A stretch of 64,000 nucleotides of DNA from Sinorhizobium sp. 8-89 (GCF_030124325.1 NZ_JASKLR010000007.1:124001-188000), one strand, 5' to 3'; counted from the first letter of the stretch, positions 17,827 to 26,416 are shown. The notes: generated by a model not told the origin, from the letters alone. A program made the numbers and translations.

Positions 17827-18297
17827 TCAGGCAATCAAAGGAGCGACGATCGCCTTCAGCGCTGCCTGCGCATCCTTCGGCGCAAGCCGCACCTGCAGCC
17901 CCCGCTGGCCGCCGTTGATGTAGACCAGCGCTTCGCCAAACGCTGCTTCCTCGATCGCCGTCGGAACGCTCTTTCTCTGGCCGAAGGGACTGATGCCGCC
18001 GACATGATAACCGGTCAAACGCTCGGCCTCGGCGGGCTTCATCATGTTCGCCGACTTGCCGGCGAAGGCGGCTGCCAGCTTTTTCATGCTGACTTCCCTG
18101 TCGGGCACGATGCAGCAGACCGGCTTGCCGTCCATTTCGGCCATCAACGTCTTCAGCACACGGGAAGGATCCTCTCCGAGCGCGTCGGCCGCCTGAAGGC
18201 CGACGCGCTCGGCACCGGGATCGTAGTCGTAGCTGTGCACGGTGAAAGAAACGCCGGCTTTTGCGAGCGTCTGCGTGGCGCGGGTCGTCTTGGACAT
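17827..18297 (-). CDS. ybaK: Cys-tRNA(Pro)/Cys-tRNA(Cys) deacylase YbaK
   Basis: A 156-aa trans-editing protein of the YbaK/EbsC family, which hydrolyses Cys-tRNA(Pro) mischarged by prolyl-tRNA synthetase. The core LMAEMDGKPVCCIVPDREVSMKKLAAA carries the essential Lys, and GYHVGGISPFGQRK is the family signature. The length is normal. It lies 10 bp downstream of the ArsC-like gene on the same strand, suggesting cotranscription. Confidence 0.93.
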   Translation of the reverse strand: MSKTTRATQTLAKAGVSFTVHSYDYDPGAERVGLQAADALGEDPSRVLKTLMAEMDGKPVCCIVPDREVSMKKLAAAFAGKSANMMKPAEAERLTGYHVGGISPFGQRKSVPTAIEEAAFGEALVYINGGQRGLQVRLAPKDAQAALKAIVAPLIA

Positions 18298-18307
18298 GGC
18301 ATGCCTC

Positions 18308-18658
18308 TTACGCGCCGAAGCGAGCTTCGTAGAGTGCCGGCTTGAAACCGATCAGCAGTTTGCCATCGGTATCGAGCACCGGGCGTTTGATCATCGACGG
18401 CTGCACCAGCATCAGCGCGATGGCTCTTTCCGCCGTCATGTCCTGCTTGTCGGCTTCGGGCAGATTGCGGAAGGTCGTGCCCGACCGATTGAGCACCGTC
18501 TCCCAACCGAATTCGTCGCACCAGCGCTTGAGATGCGCGCGATCGATTCCCTCGGCCTTGTAGTCGTGGAACTTGTAGGTAACGCCGCGGCCTTCGAGCC
18601 AGCTGCGCGCCTTCTTCATCGTATCGCAGTTCTTGATGCCGTAGATCGTAACCGTCAT
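18308..18658 (-). CDS. ArsC/Spx-like (YffB-type) thioredoxin-fold protein
   Basis: A 116-aa protein with the ArsC-like thioredoxin fold. IYGIKNCDTMKKARSWL holds a single Cys in the position of the ArsC active-site Cys, and the FRNLPEADK and SMIKRPVLD segments match the YffB group. ATG 18658 is preferred, with GGGAG upstream; the annotated TTG at 18664 is unnecessary. YffB proteins act as glutathione-dependent thiol reductases of unknown substrate; arsenate reduction is not implied, since no ars genes are near. Confidence 0.9.
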   Translation of the reverse strand: MTVTIYGIKNCDTMKKARSWLEGRGVTYKFHDYKAEGIDRAHLKRWCDEFGWETVLNRSGTTFRNLPEADKQDMTAERAIALMLVQPSMIKRPVLDTDGKLLIGFKPALYEARFGA

Positions 18659-18724
18659 TGCCAACTCCCGCGTTGTCGGTCAGACACATAGCCCGACACG
18701 CTTCGCGAGAAAAGCCGTCGCGCC

Positions 18725-19357
18725 TCAGGTCACTCCGACGTAGCGCCCGGGCTTGTGGTTGATCGCGAGTATCATGTTGACGACGGCAGCGCCGATGATC
18801 GAGAGCAGGAGATTGGCCGGCGGCAGCACGAAGACAGCGGCCGCAAGGATCGCCAGGTCGATGGCAAGCTGGAAATAGCCGGCGCGGATTCCCCACTTCT
18901 CCTGCAGGTAGATCGCCAGGATATTGATGCCGCCGAGACCCGTGCGGTGGCGGAAGAGAACAAGCAGCCCCATGCCCATCAACCCTCCGCCGACGACGGC
19001 GGCGTAGACCGGATCGATCCGCGCGAACTCCACCCACTGAGCCGTCAGCCGGGAAAACAGCGACACGAGGCTGATCGCGAGGAAGGTGCGCAAGGCGAAC
19101 GGCCAGCCAAGCCGCCGGACGGCAAGAACGTAGAAGGGCAGGTTAACGAGCGAGAAGACCAGCCAGAACCCGGCTCCAGTTGCGTATTGCAGAAGCAGGG
19201 CGAGGCCGGCGGTACTGCCCGTCAGAAGCACCGCCTTGCTGTAGATCACGACGCCCAGCGAAACGATAAGCGTGCCGGTGAGGATCGCGAGCCCGTCCTC
19301 ATAAACCCTGTGACGTTCCACTGGCGCCTCGATGCTGACCTCTCCGTCGACCTTCAT
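18725..19357 (-). CDS. YitT-family (DUF161) membrane protein
   Basis: A 210-aa integral membrane protein with five to six predicted helices (about 25-45, 50-72, 80-95, 115-135, 165-185, 185-200). The LGGINILAIYLQEKWGIRAG stretch near residue 140 is characteristic of the YitT family. It is the short form lacking the C-terminal cytosolic DUF2179 domain. Function is unknown. It ends just before the converging arrangement of the ArsC-like gene and starts 16 bp downstream of the aminotransferase stop, so the two may be cotranscribed. Confidence 0.88.
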   Translation of the reverse strand: MKVDGEVSIEAPVERHRVYEDGLAILTGTLIVSLGVVIYSKAVLLTGSTAGLALLLQYATGAGFWLVFSLVNLPFYVLAVRRLGWPFALRTFLAISLVSLFSRLTAQWVEFARIDPVYAAVVGGGLMGMGLLVLFRHRTGLGGINILAIYLQEKWGIRAGYFQLAIDLAILAAAVFVLPPANLLLSIIGAAVVNMILAINHKPGRYVGVT

Positions 19358-19373
19358 CTCTCCGCCGCCTCCG

Positions 19374-20543
19374 TCAGAGGCTCGTGAAATTGCCGACGAC
19401 GCCGGCGACTTCCGCGGTCTTCAGGCCGGCGATGTTGATGCGACCCGATGTCGGCATGTAGATGCCGTGCTCGCTTCTCAGCCGCATGACTTCCGCTTCC
19501 GAGAGCGGCAGCATCGAGAACATGCCTTCTTGGTCGGCGATCGCGCCCAGCGCCTGCCAGCGCGTTCTGAGCCCTTCGGCAAGCGCCCGGCGGATGCCCG
19601 TCATGCGCAGGCGCATGGCCTCGAGTTCTTCCGCCCAGTCGCGTGCGAGGTCGTCGTTGGCCAGGATTGTGCGCACCACGGCCGCGCCATGGTCCGGCGG
19701 CATGGAATAGCTCGTGCGGGCAAGCCCGGCGAGGTTGGACCGCACCGTGTCGGCGGAGGTCGGCGAGGCGGTGAGCGCGTAGATGGCGCCGGTGCGCTCG
19801 CGGTAGAGCCCGAAGGACTTCGAGCAGGAAACGGCAAGGAGCGCCTCCGGAACGACGTTTAGGAGATGCCGGAGGCCGGCCACGTCCTGATTGAGACCGC
19901 GGCCGAAACCCTGGTAGGCGAGATCGACCAGCGGCAGGAGACCCCGCTGCGCGACAATCGCGGCTATCTCCAGCCATTGCGCCTCGCTCAGCGCTCCGCC
20001 TGTCGGGTTATGGCAGCTTGCATGCAGGAGGACGGCGTCGCCGGCCGCCGCACCTTGGAGCGCGCCGACGAGATTGTCGAAGAGCACCGTCTGCGTGGGA
20101 ATGTCGAAGAAGTCGTATGTTGCCGTCTCGAGACCCGCCGCCTTGAAGATGGGCCCGTGGTTCGGCCAGCTCGGCAGGCCGAGCCAGATCCGTTTGCCGC
20201 CCAGGCGGTGGATGAGTTCGGCGGCGAGCCGCAATGCGCCCGAGCCGCCAGGCGTCTGCACGCTTGCAATATGGCTCCGTTCGACCGTGTCGCCGCCGAC
20301 GAGCGTCCAGAGGTGGTCGAGGAAAAGTGGATCTCCCTCGGGCCCGACATAGGCCTTCGTGTTCTGTGTTTCCAATAGCCGCTTCTCCGCCGCCTTCACC
20401 GCCCGGAAGATCGGCGTGTGGCCGGTTTCGTCACGGTAGACGCCGACGCCAAGGTCCACCTTGCTGGGGCGCTCGTCGTTTCGGTAGAGGCCGATCAGGG
20501 CCAGCAACGGATCGTCGGGTTGACGGGCGAGAGCATCAAACAT
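19374..20543 (-). CDS. tatA: Aromatic amino acid aminotransferase (class I, TatA-like)
   Basis: A 389-aa fold-type I PLP enzyme of the aspartate/aromatic aminotransferase group. The PLP Lys is K242 (SCSKSFGLYRER), with CHNPTGG at 177-183 and DLAYQGFG at 208-215 binding cofactor. The Arg after SKSFGLYRER and the conserved C-terminal FTSL-like end match AspC/TyrB-type enzymes. Size and overall features fit the Sinorhizobium tatA product, which transaminates tyrosine, phenylalanine and tryptophan with 2-oxoglutarate. ATG 20543 is used; the frame is open much further upstream. A divergent Lrp/AsnC regulator probably controls it. Confidence 0.88.
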   Translation of the reverse strand: MFDALARQPDDPLLALIGLYRNDERPSKVDLGVGVYRDETGHTPIFRAVKAAEKRLLETQNTKAYVGPEGDPLFLDHLWTLVGGDTVERSHIASVQTPGGSGALRLAAELIHRLGGKRIWLGLPSWPNHGPIFKAAGLETATYDFFDIPTQTVLFDNLVGALQGAAAGDAVLLHASCHNPTGGALSEAQWLEIAAIVAQRGLLPLVDLAYQGFGRGLNQDVAGLRHLLNVVPEALLAVSCSKSFGLYRERTGAIYALTASPTSADTVRSNLAGLARTSYSMPPDHGAAVVRTILANDDLARDWAEELEAMRLRMTGIRRALAEGLRTRWQALGAIADQEGMFSMLPLSEAEVMRLRSEHGIYMPTSGRINIAGLKTAEVAGVVGNFTSL

Positions 20544-20665
20544 GCCGGGTTCCCTCTGGTCTAACAATTGAGGAATAGTCGTTTTGGGCAGGCGGAAAGG
20601 CAAGCCATATGCGCGACTTGTTTGTAACCTCTCTAAGACAGTTCGAACGCAAATTCGACGCTGCA

Positions 20666-20737
20666 TTTGCGAACAGATTGAAAATTGCTTACATGTTTTT
20701 GCGCAACTCCGGCCAGGTTCTTCTCTGGATTTGCGCA
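20666..20737. promoter_or_regulatory. Three octamers phased at 32 bp in tatA/lrp intergenic region
   Basis: TTTGCGAA at 20666-20673, TTTGCGCA at 20698-20705 and TTTGCGCA at 20730-20737 recur at exactly 32-bp intervals, about three helical turns. They lie between the aminotransferase and the Lrp/AsnC gene. Lrp/AsnC octamers wrap DNA and bind phased sites, so these are candidate sites for the adjacent regulator. Confidence 0.45.
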
Positions 20738-20760
20738 GTTGTGGGTTGGAGCGGACTGGG

Positions 20761-21231
20761 ATGGATCGTGGAAAAACGGAGCTGGATGCGATCGACCGGC
20801 GGATTATCCGCCTGCTCGTCGAGGACGCATCGAGAAGCAACAATGAACTGGCGGAAAGGGTCGGCCTCTCGCCGGCGCCATTGTCACGGCGATTGGCGCG
20901 TCTCTATGCGGCGGGCATCATCCGCCAGACGGTCGTCATCGATCCGAAGGCGGCCGGTATCGGCTTCCAGGCATTCGTCGAAGTGACGTTGGAGCGCACC
21001 GCCAGCAAGGTGGGACAGCGTTTCATCGAACTGGTCTCGCGCATGCCGGAAGTCGTCGAATGCCATACGGTCGCCGGCGATTTCGATTTCCTGCTGAAGA
21101 TCGCCGTGCGCGATGTCGCGGACTACAAGCGCCTGCTCTGGAGCGAGTTCGAGCAGATCGCCGAAATCAAGACGCTCCGCTCGACCATCCTGCTCGACAG
21201 TCCGAAAATACACACGGGTGTCGCGCCGTAG
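20761..21231 (+). CDS. Lrp/AsnC-family transcriptional regulator
   Basis: A 156-aa feast/famine regulator. The N-terminal helix-turn-helix (LDAIDRRIIRLLVEDASRSN, LAERVGLSPAPLSRRLARLY) is followed by a RAM ligand-binding domain (about 70-150, with VVECHTVAGDFDFLLKI). ATG 20761 is the standard start; upstream extension is not homologous. By position it likely controls the divergent aromatic aminotransferase in response to an amino acid, as Lrp family members with such neighbours do. Its ligand cannot be told from sequence. Confidence 0.93.
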   Translation: MDRGKTELDAIDRRIIRLLVEDASRSNNELAERVGLSPAPLSRRLARLYAAGIIRQTVVIDPKAAGIGFQAFVEVTLERTASKVGQRFIELVSRMPEVVECHTVAGDFDFLLKIAVRDVADYKRLLWSEFEQIAEIKTLRSTILLDSPKIHTGVAP

Positions 21232-21404
21232 GCCCCCTCATCCCGCTGCCGCGACCTTCTCCCCGTTTTTGGCGGGGGACGGTTCTGCGCCCGCCAGTCT
21301 CCTCTCCTCGGCGGCGGAGAAGGGGGATTGGAGAGCGGAGCGTTGCCGCGAGTCTCCCTCGCCCCGCTTGCGGGGAAAAGGTGGCCGGCGGGCCAATGAG
21401 GGCC
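21232..21404. repeat. RIME-like intergenic mosaic element
   Basis: A 173-bp GC-rich palindromic element between the Lrp/AsnC and AstE-like genes. The ends are inverted: GGCCCCCTCAT near 21231 versus ATGAGGGCC ending at 21404. Internal stems CTTCTCCCCG and CGGGGAAAAG recur. Its right part (GCGGGGA-AAGGTGGCCGGCGGGC) closely matches the element inside the ugpB-ugpA junction at 58154-58261. It is the class of short non-coding repeat known as RIME in Rhizobiaceae. Placed between converging genes, it may also end transcription. Confidence 0.75.
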
Positions 21405-21415
21405 ATTTCAGAGGG

Positions 21416-22477
21416 TCACGCTTCGAGCGTGCCCGGCTTGCGCGCCGCGCGCGAGGGTTCCGCACAAGCGATCTTCATGACATCCGACCGGCGGCGAGCG
21501 AGGCGCGTCGAGACGCGGGTGACGATAAGGCCGTCCTGCGGCGACCGGACCTCGACCGCGCCGTCCGGCATCCCGGGTTTGGCAATGATCGTCGCGAGCA
21601 GGTCTCCCGCCTTCACGCTTTCTCCGATATCGCGATGGAACAGGATCGCGCCGGCTTGAGGCGCGCGGATCATCTCGATGTTGTCGAGCGGCACGACCTT
21701 GCCGGCGAAGGCAGGAAGATCAGTGTGCGCGCCGGCGATGACGCCTCGCCCGAGGAGAAACTGCCACACGCCCTCGGCATCCTTCCGGGCAGTTTCCGGA
21801 TAGACGTCGCGCGTGCCACGCAACTCCACCGTCACGGAAAGCATGTCGGGCAGGGCCGTCTTCTTCCGGCCCTCGATTTCGTTTTTCCAGGCATGGACCA
21901 CAGCTTCCTCGAAAGCGGAACTTTCTCCGTCGGAGAGAAGCACGGCCTTCATGTCGAGAGCGGTGGCGAGATCTGCCGCCTCTGGCCAGAAAGCCTCGTC
22001 GATATAGGCGTATTGCAACCCTTCATCGTCGCAATGGAGGTCGAGCACCAGGTCGGCGCCGAGTGCTATGTAGAGCAGTTGTCGCTTCAGTTGATCGGTC
22101 GCCGAATGCCTGTCGAGGTCTTCGAGCAGGTCGCCGCGTTCGCCGAGGGAAATCAGCGGGAAATCGCGGTTGAAGTTGGTGCGGGAGCCGAGATCGAAGC
22201 GACCTTGCAGTTCGCCGAAATGCGATTGCGCCGAACCGATCGGGTTTGCTTGCGGAACGACGGTGATATCGCCGAGGATCGCGCCGTCGGCATTTGCTTG
22301 GCGCAGCTTCTCCAGGAGGAAATGCGAGAGCGCCGTGCCCGGCAGTTCGTTGGCGTGAAGCGCCGCCTGGATATAGACCCGGGGAGCTTCGGGCCTGCTG
22401 CCCTTGAACCGGAAGACCGGCAGCCGCCATTCGACGCCCGGCGTGTCGCCGGCGATGATGATTTCCGAAATTTCCAC
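21416..22477 (-). CDS. Succinylglutamate desuccinylase/aspartoacylase-family hydrolase
   Basis: A 353-aa zinc hydrolase of the M14-related AstE/AspA family. The zinc ligands are readable: His41 and Glu44 (ALHANELPG) and His148 (DLHCD). RTNFNRDFP is the family substrate motif. A C-terminal lipoyl-like beta domain (about 265-335) is typical of the long AstE/AspA group. It would cleave an N-acyl amino acid, but the real substrate is not known; no ast operon is nearby. The stop lies just after the RIME-like element. Confidence 0.9.
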   Translation of the reverse strand: MEISEIIIAGDTPGVEWRLPVFRFKGSRPEAPRVYIQAALHANELPGTALSHFLLEKLRQANADGAILGDITVVPQANPIGSAQSHFGELQGRFDLGSRTNFNRDFPLISLGERGDLLEDLDRHSATDQLKRQLLYIALGADLVLDLHCDDEGLQYAYIDEAFWPEAADLATALDMKAVLLSDGESSAFEEAVVHAWKNEIEGRKKTALPDMLSVTVELRGTRDVYPETARKDAEGVWQFLLGRGVIAGAHTDLPAFAGKVVPLDNIEMIRAPQAGAILFHRDIGESVKAGDLLATIIAKPGMPDGAVEVRSPQDGLIVTRVSTRLARRRSDVMKIACAEPSRAARKPGTLEA

Positions 22478-22523
22478 TTTGCCTCGTCCTCAAGATTTGG
22501 GGCGACGCCCCTATCGGATGTGC

Positions 22524-23150
22524 TTATGTGCTGACGAGGCCCGCCGCGCAAGCCAGGCTGGCGAGCAGACCTGTGGCGCGCCGCAGATCAGGCGCGAGCG
22601 GCCAGCGGCGCAGATGACGGTGACGGCCCTGGCCATAAAGACTGTGCACGAGGACGATATCGCGCACCGTCCAGGTGATGGGCTCGAGGTGCACCCCCGG
22701 TACGGCGTAATCGTCATAGAACAAGGTCAGATGCGGCTCGAACGGTCGGCTGGAGCAATCCAGGGAGCCGATGATCTGCCTGTGAATGGCCTGAAGCGCA
22801 CCAGCGCCTTCGCGACACCTCATGACGAGCGCGCGACTGCTTCCTGTCCGGAAGCTTGCTGCCCGGTCGAACGTCACGTTGAACGGTGACGCCGTGATCC
22901 TGCTGCCGATGCGGCAAGCGGCCGAAACGGCCACCTCCGGCAGGCCGCTGAAGCGGCCGAGACCGGCAAGTGAAACGTGAAGCCGCCCCGGCGGATAGAG
23001 CCGGCACGACAGGCCATATTTCTTCTTCAGCCGGCGGCCGGTCTCGACCAGGCGTTCTGCCGCAGCCGGCTCCGGCAGAACCGCAAAATAGAGAAGATCG
23101 GTGCTGACCTGCGCCGGCCTTGTATCGAAGCCGAACGAAAGCTGATCCAT
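22524..23150 (-). CDS. 2'-5' RNA ligase-family (2H phosphoesterase) protein
   Basis: A 208-aa 2H phosphoesterase. The two catalytic motifs are His58-x-Ser60 (LHVSLAG) and His140-x-Thr142 (PHLTLFYD). Family members ligate or hydrolyse 2'-5' RNA bonds or cyclic phosphates. ATG 23150 has a strong GGGAGGA upstream; the frame is open further but without homology. The gene lies 46 bp upstream of the AstE-like start on the same strand. Confidence 0.88.
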   Translation of the reverse strand: MDQLSFGFDTRPAQVSTDLLYFAVLPEPAAAERLVETGRRLKKKYGLSCRLYPPGRLHVSLAGLGRFSGLPEVAVSAACRIGSRITASPFNVTFDRAASFRTGSSRALVMRCREGAGALQAIHRQIIGSLDCSSRPFEPHLTLFYDDYAVPGVHLEPITWTVRDIVLVHSLYGQGRHRHLRRWPLAPDLRRATGLLASLACAAGLVST

Positions 23151-23350
23151 GCCGTCCTCCCGAGGGCGTCGAAGCCGGCGGCTGGCGCCCGAACTGCTCT
23201 GTGGATATGTGAATTTAATCCTAGGTCGGGATGGTGCCAAGTCCAGAGCGGCAAGTGGAGCGCAGCAGTTCGGCGCCCCGGAGCAATGGCGCTATTCTTG
23301 TAGATAGGCTGTCGCTGAATGCACAGCAGACTTCGTCCGAATCACGTCAC

Positions 23351-23989
23351 TCACGGGCGGTCAATCTGCTTGTCCTGCCTTGGTCGAACACCGTTCAAAA
23401 AGACCTCTACGGCGGAAGCGACTGCCACCCGCGATTCTTCGTCCGATGGCGACGGGCGGATTCCAAGAATGACCTGAAGAAGATTGTCGCGGATCATGCC
23501 TACAAAGTGCCCGGCCACGCGCAGGCAATCACCCGTCCGAATTTCTCCTCGTCGCCTCGCGACCTCAAGGACCTGGGCGAGCCGGGACGTGGCCCGGCCC
23601 GGTCCCTGTTCGTGGAACGACCGTACGAGATCAGGGAAGCGATTGGTCTCGGTGATGGCAATTCGATAGATGCCGATCAAGGTTGGCGATTTGTAAAGCT
23701 CCATGAGACGTTGACCAAACGCTGTCAGCGTCTCCTCGAGATCGTGCCCTTCGATTTCCTCGATTACCAGGGTCGACAGCACCTTGTCTGCGTTTTCGGC
23801 GACGATGGCCGCGAACAGGCCCTCCTTGTTGCCGAACTCATTGTAGATGTTGCGCTTCGATCCACCGGCACGCTCGATGATCGCGTCGATGCTTGTCGCC
23901 GCATAACCTTGTTCGAAAAAGACCTCGGCGGCCGCTTGAAGAAGGATCTCTCGGCGACGTTTGGGCCGCCCTGACTTTGCTGCAACCAC
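23351..23989 (-). CDS. TetR-family transcriptional regulator of the EmrAB-type operon
   Basis: A 212-aa TetR repressor. The DNA-binding domain (about 12-58) contains AAAEVFFEQGYAATSIDAII and GGSKRNIYNEFGNKEGLF; a C-terminal AefR-like ligand domain follows. The start is GTG 23989 because an in-frame TAG lies two codons upstream, with AAGG before the GTG. It is divergent from the HlyD-cyclase-MFS operon. Two inverted repeats in the 94-bp intergenic region are its obvious targets, so it likely represses both directions until an exported drug or metabolite binds. Confidence 0.93.
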   Translation of the reverse strand: MVAAKSGRPKRRREILLQAAAEVFFEQGYAATSIDAIIERAGGSKRNIYNEFGNKEGLFAAIVAENADKVLSTLVIEEIEGHDLEETLTAFGQRLMELYKSPTLIGIYRIAITETNRFPDLVRSFHEQGPGRATSRLAQVLEVARRRGEIRTGDCLRVAGHFVGMIRDNLLQVILGIRPSPSDEESRVAVASAVEVFLNGVRPRQDKQIDRP

Positions 23990-24029
23990 GGCCTTCTAAC
24001 CCCTCTCATCAAAATCGACCCTCTTGACT

Positions 24030-24045
24030 GGTAACGTCCGTTACC
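24030..24045. promoter_or_regulatory. TetR operator 1
   Basis: GGTAACGTCCGTTACC is a perfect 7+2+7 inverted repeat 41 bp from the TetR start codon in the divergent promoter region. A near duplicate occurs 28 bp away. Confidence 0.7.
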
Positions 24046-24057
24046 GTATGTGTCAAT

Positions 24058-24073
24058 GGTAACGCGCATTACC
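24058..24073. promoter_or_regulatory. TetR operator 2
   Basis: GGTAACGCGCATTACC is a 7+2+7 inverted repeat with one mismatch, ending directly before the GGAGGGC ribosome binding site of the HlyD-like gene. Centre-to-centre spacing to operator 1 is 28 bp. Binding here would block the efflux operon. Confidence 0.7.
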
Positions 24074-24083
24074 GGAGGGCGTC

Positions 24084-25139
24084 GTGGCGCAGATCAACAG
24101 GAAAAAGATCATCGGCTTGCTGCTGTGCCTCGGCGCCGTAATAGTCGTGGCCGCAGGATGGGCTCAGGCTCGCTCGAGTGGCGAAATTTCGACAGACAAC
24201 GCCTATGTCCGCGGGGACGTGACCTCGCTCGCCCCAAAGATAGCGGGCTACGTCACGGCGGTGGAGGTCGAGGACAACCAAGCCGTCCGGGCGGGTGACA
24301 TCCTGTTCCGGATCGACGATCGAGACTACCGCGCGCGGCTTGCGCAAGCAGTGGCCAATGTCGAAGCTGCCCAAGCTCGCCTCACCAATGTCGATGCGGA
24401 GACAGAGCTTCAGCATGCCCTCGTTCGACAGGCTGCGGCCCAGAGACGTTCCGCTGTGGCCGAGATGAACCTCGCGATCAAGGCCTACGACCGCCGCCGC
24501 GAGCTTATCCGCAGCAATACAATCAGCCAGGCCCACGTCGATGAAAGTGATGCGGCACGATCGAGAGCCGAGGCGGGCGTCGCGGCCGCCTCGGCAACGG
24601 TAGAGGCTCAGCAGCAACGCATCGCCGTCCTTGCCGCTCAGCGCGAAGCTGCCGTTGCCGCCGTGGCGCAGGCACAGGCCGCGCGCGATCTCGCCCAAAT
24701 CGATCTCGATAGTACCGTCGTCCGTGCGCCTGTCGGTGGCGTTGTCGGCAACCGCCAGGTCCGCATCGGCCGGCTTGTCGCGCCAGGGGTTTCGTTGCTC
24801 GACATCGTTCCGGTCAACTCTGTGTGGGTCGTGGCGAATTTCAAGGAAACCCAGCTCGAACATATCCGGTCCGGTCAGCGCGTCCGGATCACCATCGACG
24901 GCTACCCGAACGATAGGCTTGAAGGCGTGGTCGACAGCTTTGCGCCCGGCAGTGGCTCTGCCTTCAGCCTGCTTCCCGCAGACAATGCAACAGGAAACTT
25001 CGTTCGCGTCGTCCAGCGCGTTCCGGTGAAGATCCGGTTTGCCAGCAATCCGTTGCCCGGCCGGCTCGTGCCCGGCTTGTCCGCCCGTGTCGAGATCGAT
25101 CGAGAAAGCGGCTTTGCGACGACGAAATCGCCAAGCTAA
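24084..25139 (+). CDS. HlyD/EmrA-family membrane fusion protein
   Basis: A 351-aa periplasmic adaptor of a tripartite efflux pump. An N-terminal helix (about 9-28) anchors it; ISTDNAYVRGDVTSLAPKIAGYV is the lipoyl-half signature, a coiled coil covers about 85-195, and the second lipoyl half plus beta-barrel follow (DSTVVRAPVGGVVGN, then FKETQLEHIRSGQRV). The start is GTG 24084 with GGAGGGC upstream. The partner exporter (EmrB-like) begins at 26474, separated by an adenylate cyclase gene. An outer-membrane channel gene is not in the operon. Confidence 0.93.
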   Translation: MAQINRKKIIGLLLCLGAVIVVAAGWAQARSSGEISTDNAYVRGDVTSLAPKIAGYVTAVEVEDNQAVRAGDILFRIDDRDYRARLAQAVANVEAAQARLTNVDAETELQHALVRQAAAQRRSAVAEMNLAIKAYDRRRELIRSNTISQAHVDESDAARSRAEAGVAAASATVEAQQQRIAVLAAQREAAVAAVAQAQAARDLAQIDLDSTVVRAPVGGVVGNRQVRIGRLVAPGVSLLDIVPVNSVWVVANFKETQLEHIRSGQRVRITIDGYPNDRLEGVVDSFAPGSGSAFSLLPADNATGNFVRVVQRVPVKIRFASNPLPGRLVPGLSARVEIDRESGFATTKSPS

Positions 25140-25156
25140 TTGCCCGTGACGGCGGA

Positions 25157-26416
25157 GTGTTCAGGAAAAGAGACGGAAAGATGATCGCAGCATGTGGCAG
25201 ATCCGGATCGCCGCCGGGTGCTAGCGGCGGCCCCATTAGTTCGGCAGCCACGATCGAACTGATCGAATGGCTGGTAGGGGATGAAAGCCACGAACTGGAC
25301 GACGCGGGTCTCGCAGCCGGGTTTGGACGGCGCCTCCGAGCGGCCGGTTTACCAATCGACCGGCTGACGCTCAATTTAAGAACGCTGCACCCGGAAATTC
25401 TTGGCCGCAGCGTGGCCTGGGCACCCAACGAAGCTGTCGAGATTCGGGACAGGGAGCACGGCACCGAAATTTCGCCGGGCTTTGCCGGCAGCCCACTCCG
25501 TCGCGTCATGGAGACGCGCAAGCCGGTAATCGTGCGTCTCGATAGCTCCATCGACCCAGCATGGGTCCATACGGACCTCTTTCACGGACGCGGTCTCATC
25601 GAATTCGTCATCGTCCCGCTGTGCAATGCCGATGGCCTTGTCAGTGCCGCAACCTTCTCGACGACATGCCCGAGCGGCTTTGCCCCGTCCGAGTTGGCTG
25701 CGTTGGACCGGATCGTTCCGGCTCTGCGCAATGCCTGCGAGCTGCGTACTCTCAGGAGAGTCGAGTTGACGCTGCTCGATACCTATGTCGGCGCGACGAC
25801 AGTGCGGCGCGTAATGGCGGGCCGCATCCGCCGCGGCGAAATCGAAACGCTTGAGGCCGCATTGATGCTCTGTGATCTGCGTGGCTTCACGGCGCTGTCT
25901 AACCGATTGCCCGCAGAGCGGGTGCTCGAACTTCTCAACGCCTACTTCGATCGCATCGTGCCGGCAATCGCCGACGCGGGCGGTGAGGTGATCAAGTTCA
26001 TGGGCGATGCGGCACTCGCCTTTTTTCATCGCGATAGTCCCGCCGCGTCCTGCTCTGCCGCACTGCAGGGCTCATTAAGTGCGTTGGAAGGCCTGGGTCG
26101 ATTCGCGGCACCCGATGCTGAACTCCATGCCGGCATCGCGCTGCACTATGGAGAGGTCGGTTATGGTAACATAGGCTCGGGCCGGCGGCTCGATTTCACG
26201 GTGATAGGGCCAGACGTCAATCTGGTGAGCCGGATTCAAGCCGTATGCAGCGCGACCAGCCGTCCCCTCCTGATGTCCAAGCGATTTGCGATGCTCCTCG
26301 ATTCCGGAACAGCGATCGCGGCTGGCCGGTATGCACTCACCGGATTTATCGAGCCGGCGGAACTCTACTCGCTCGCTGGCAGCTTTGCTCAACGGTGGGC
26401 TCCAAATGGGACATAA
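25157..26416 (+). CDS. Class III adenylate cyclase with N-terminal sensor domain
   Basis: A 419-aa soluble protein. Residues 30-200 form a GAF-like sensor region, a form found in rhizobial cyclases (RTLHPEILGRSVAWAP, then FVIVPLCNADGLVSAATFST). The cyclase domain covers 230-400: metal-binding Asp240 (LCDLRGFT) and Asp284 (KFMGD), adenine-selecting Lys280 and Asp346 (LDFTVIG), and transition-state Asn355 and Arg359 (VNLVSRI). All are present, so ATP cyclisation to cAMP is expected. The start is GTG 25157 or ATG 25181. It lies 17 bp after the EmrA stop and 57 bp before EmrB, inside an efflux operon. Confidence 0.93.
   Translation: MFRKRDGKMIAACGRSGSPPGASGGPISSAATIELIEWLVGDESHELDDAGLAAGFGRRLRAAGLPIDRLTLNLRTLHPEILGRSVAWAPNEAVEIRDREHGTEISPGFAGSPLRRVMETRKPVIVRLDSSIDPAWVHTDLFHGRGLIEFVIVPLCNADGLVSAATFSTTCPSGFAPSELAALDRIVPALRNACELRTLRRVELTLLDTYVGATTVRRVMAGRIRRGEIETLEAALMLCDLRGFTALSNRLPAERVLELLNAYFDRIVPAIADAGGEVIKFMGDAALAFFHRDSPAASCSAALQGSLSALEGLGRFAAPDAELHAGIALHYGEVGYGNIGSGRRLDFTVIGPDVNLVSRIQAVCSATSRPLLMSKRFAMLLDSGTAIAAGRYALTGFIEPAELYSLAGSFAQRWAPNGT

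Noticed and set aside
18308-18658. Arsenate reductase function
   Set aside because: Only the fold matches; no other ars genes and the sequence falls in the YffB group.
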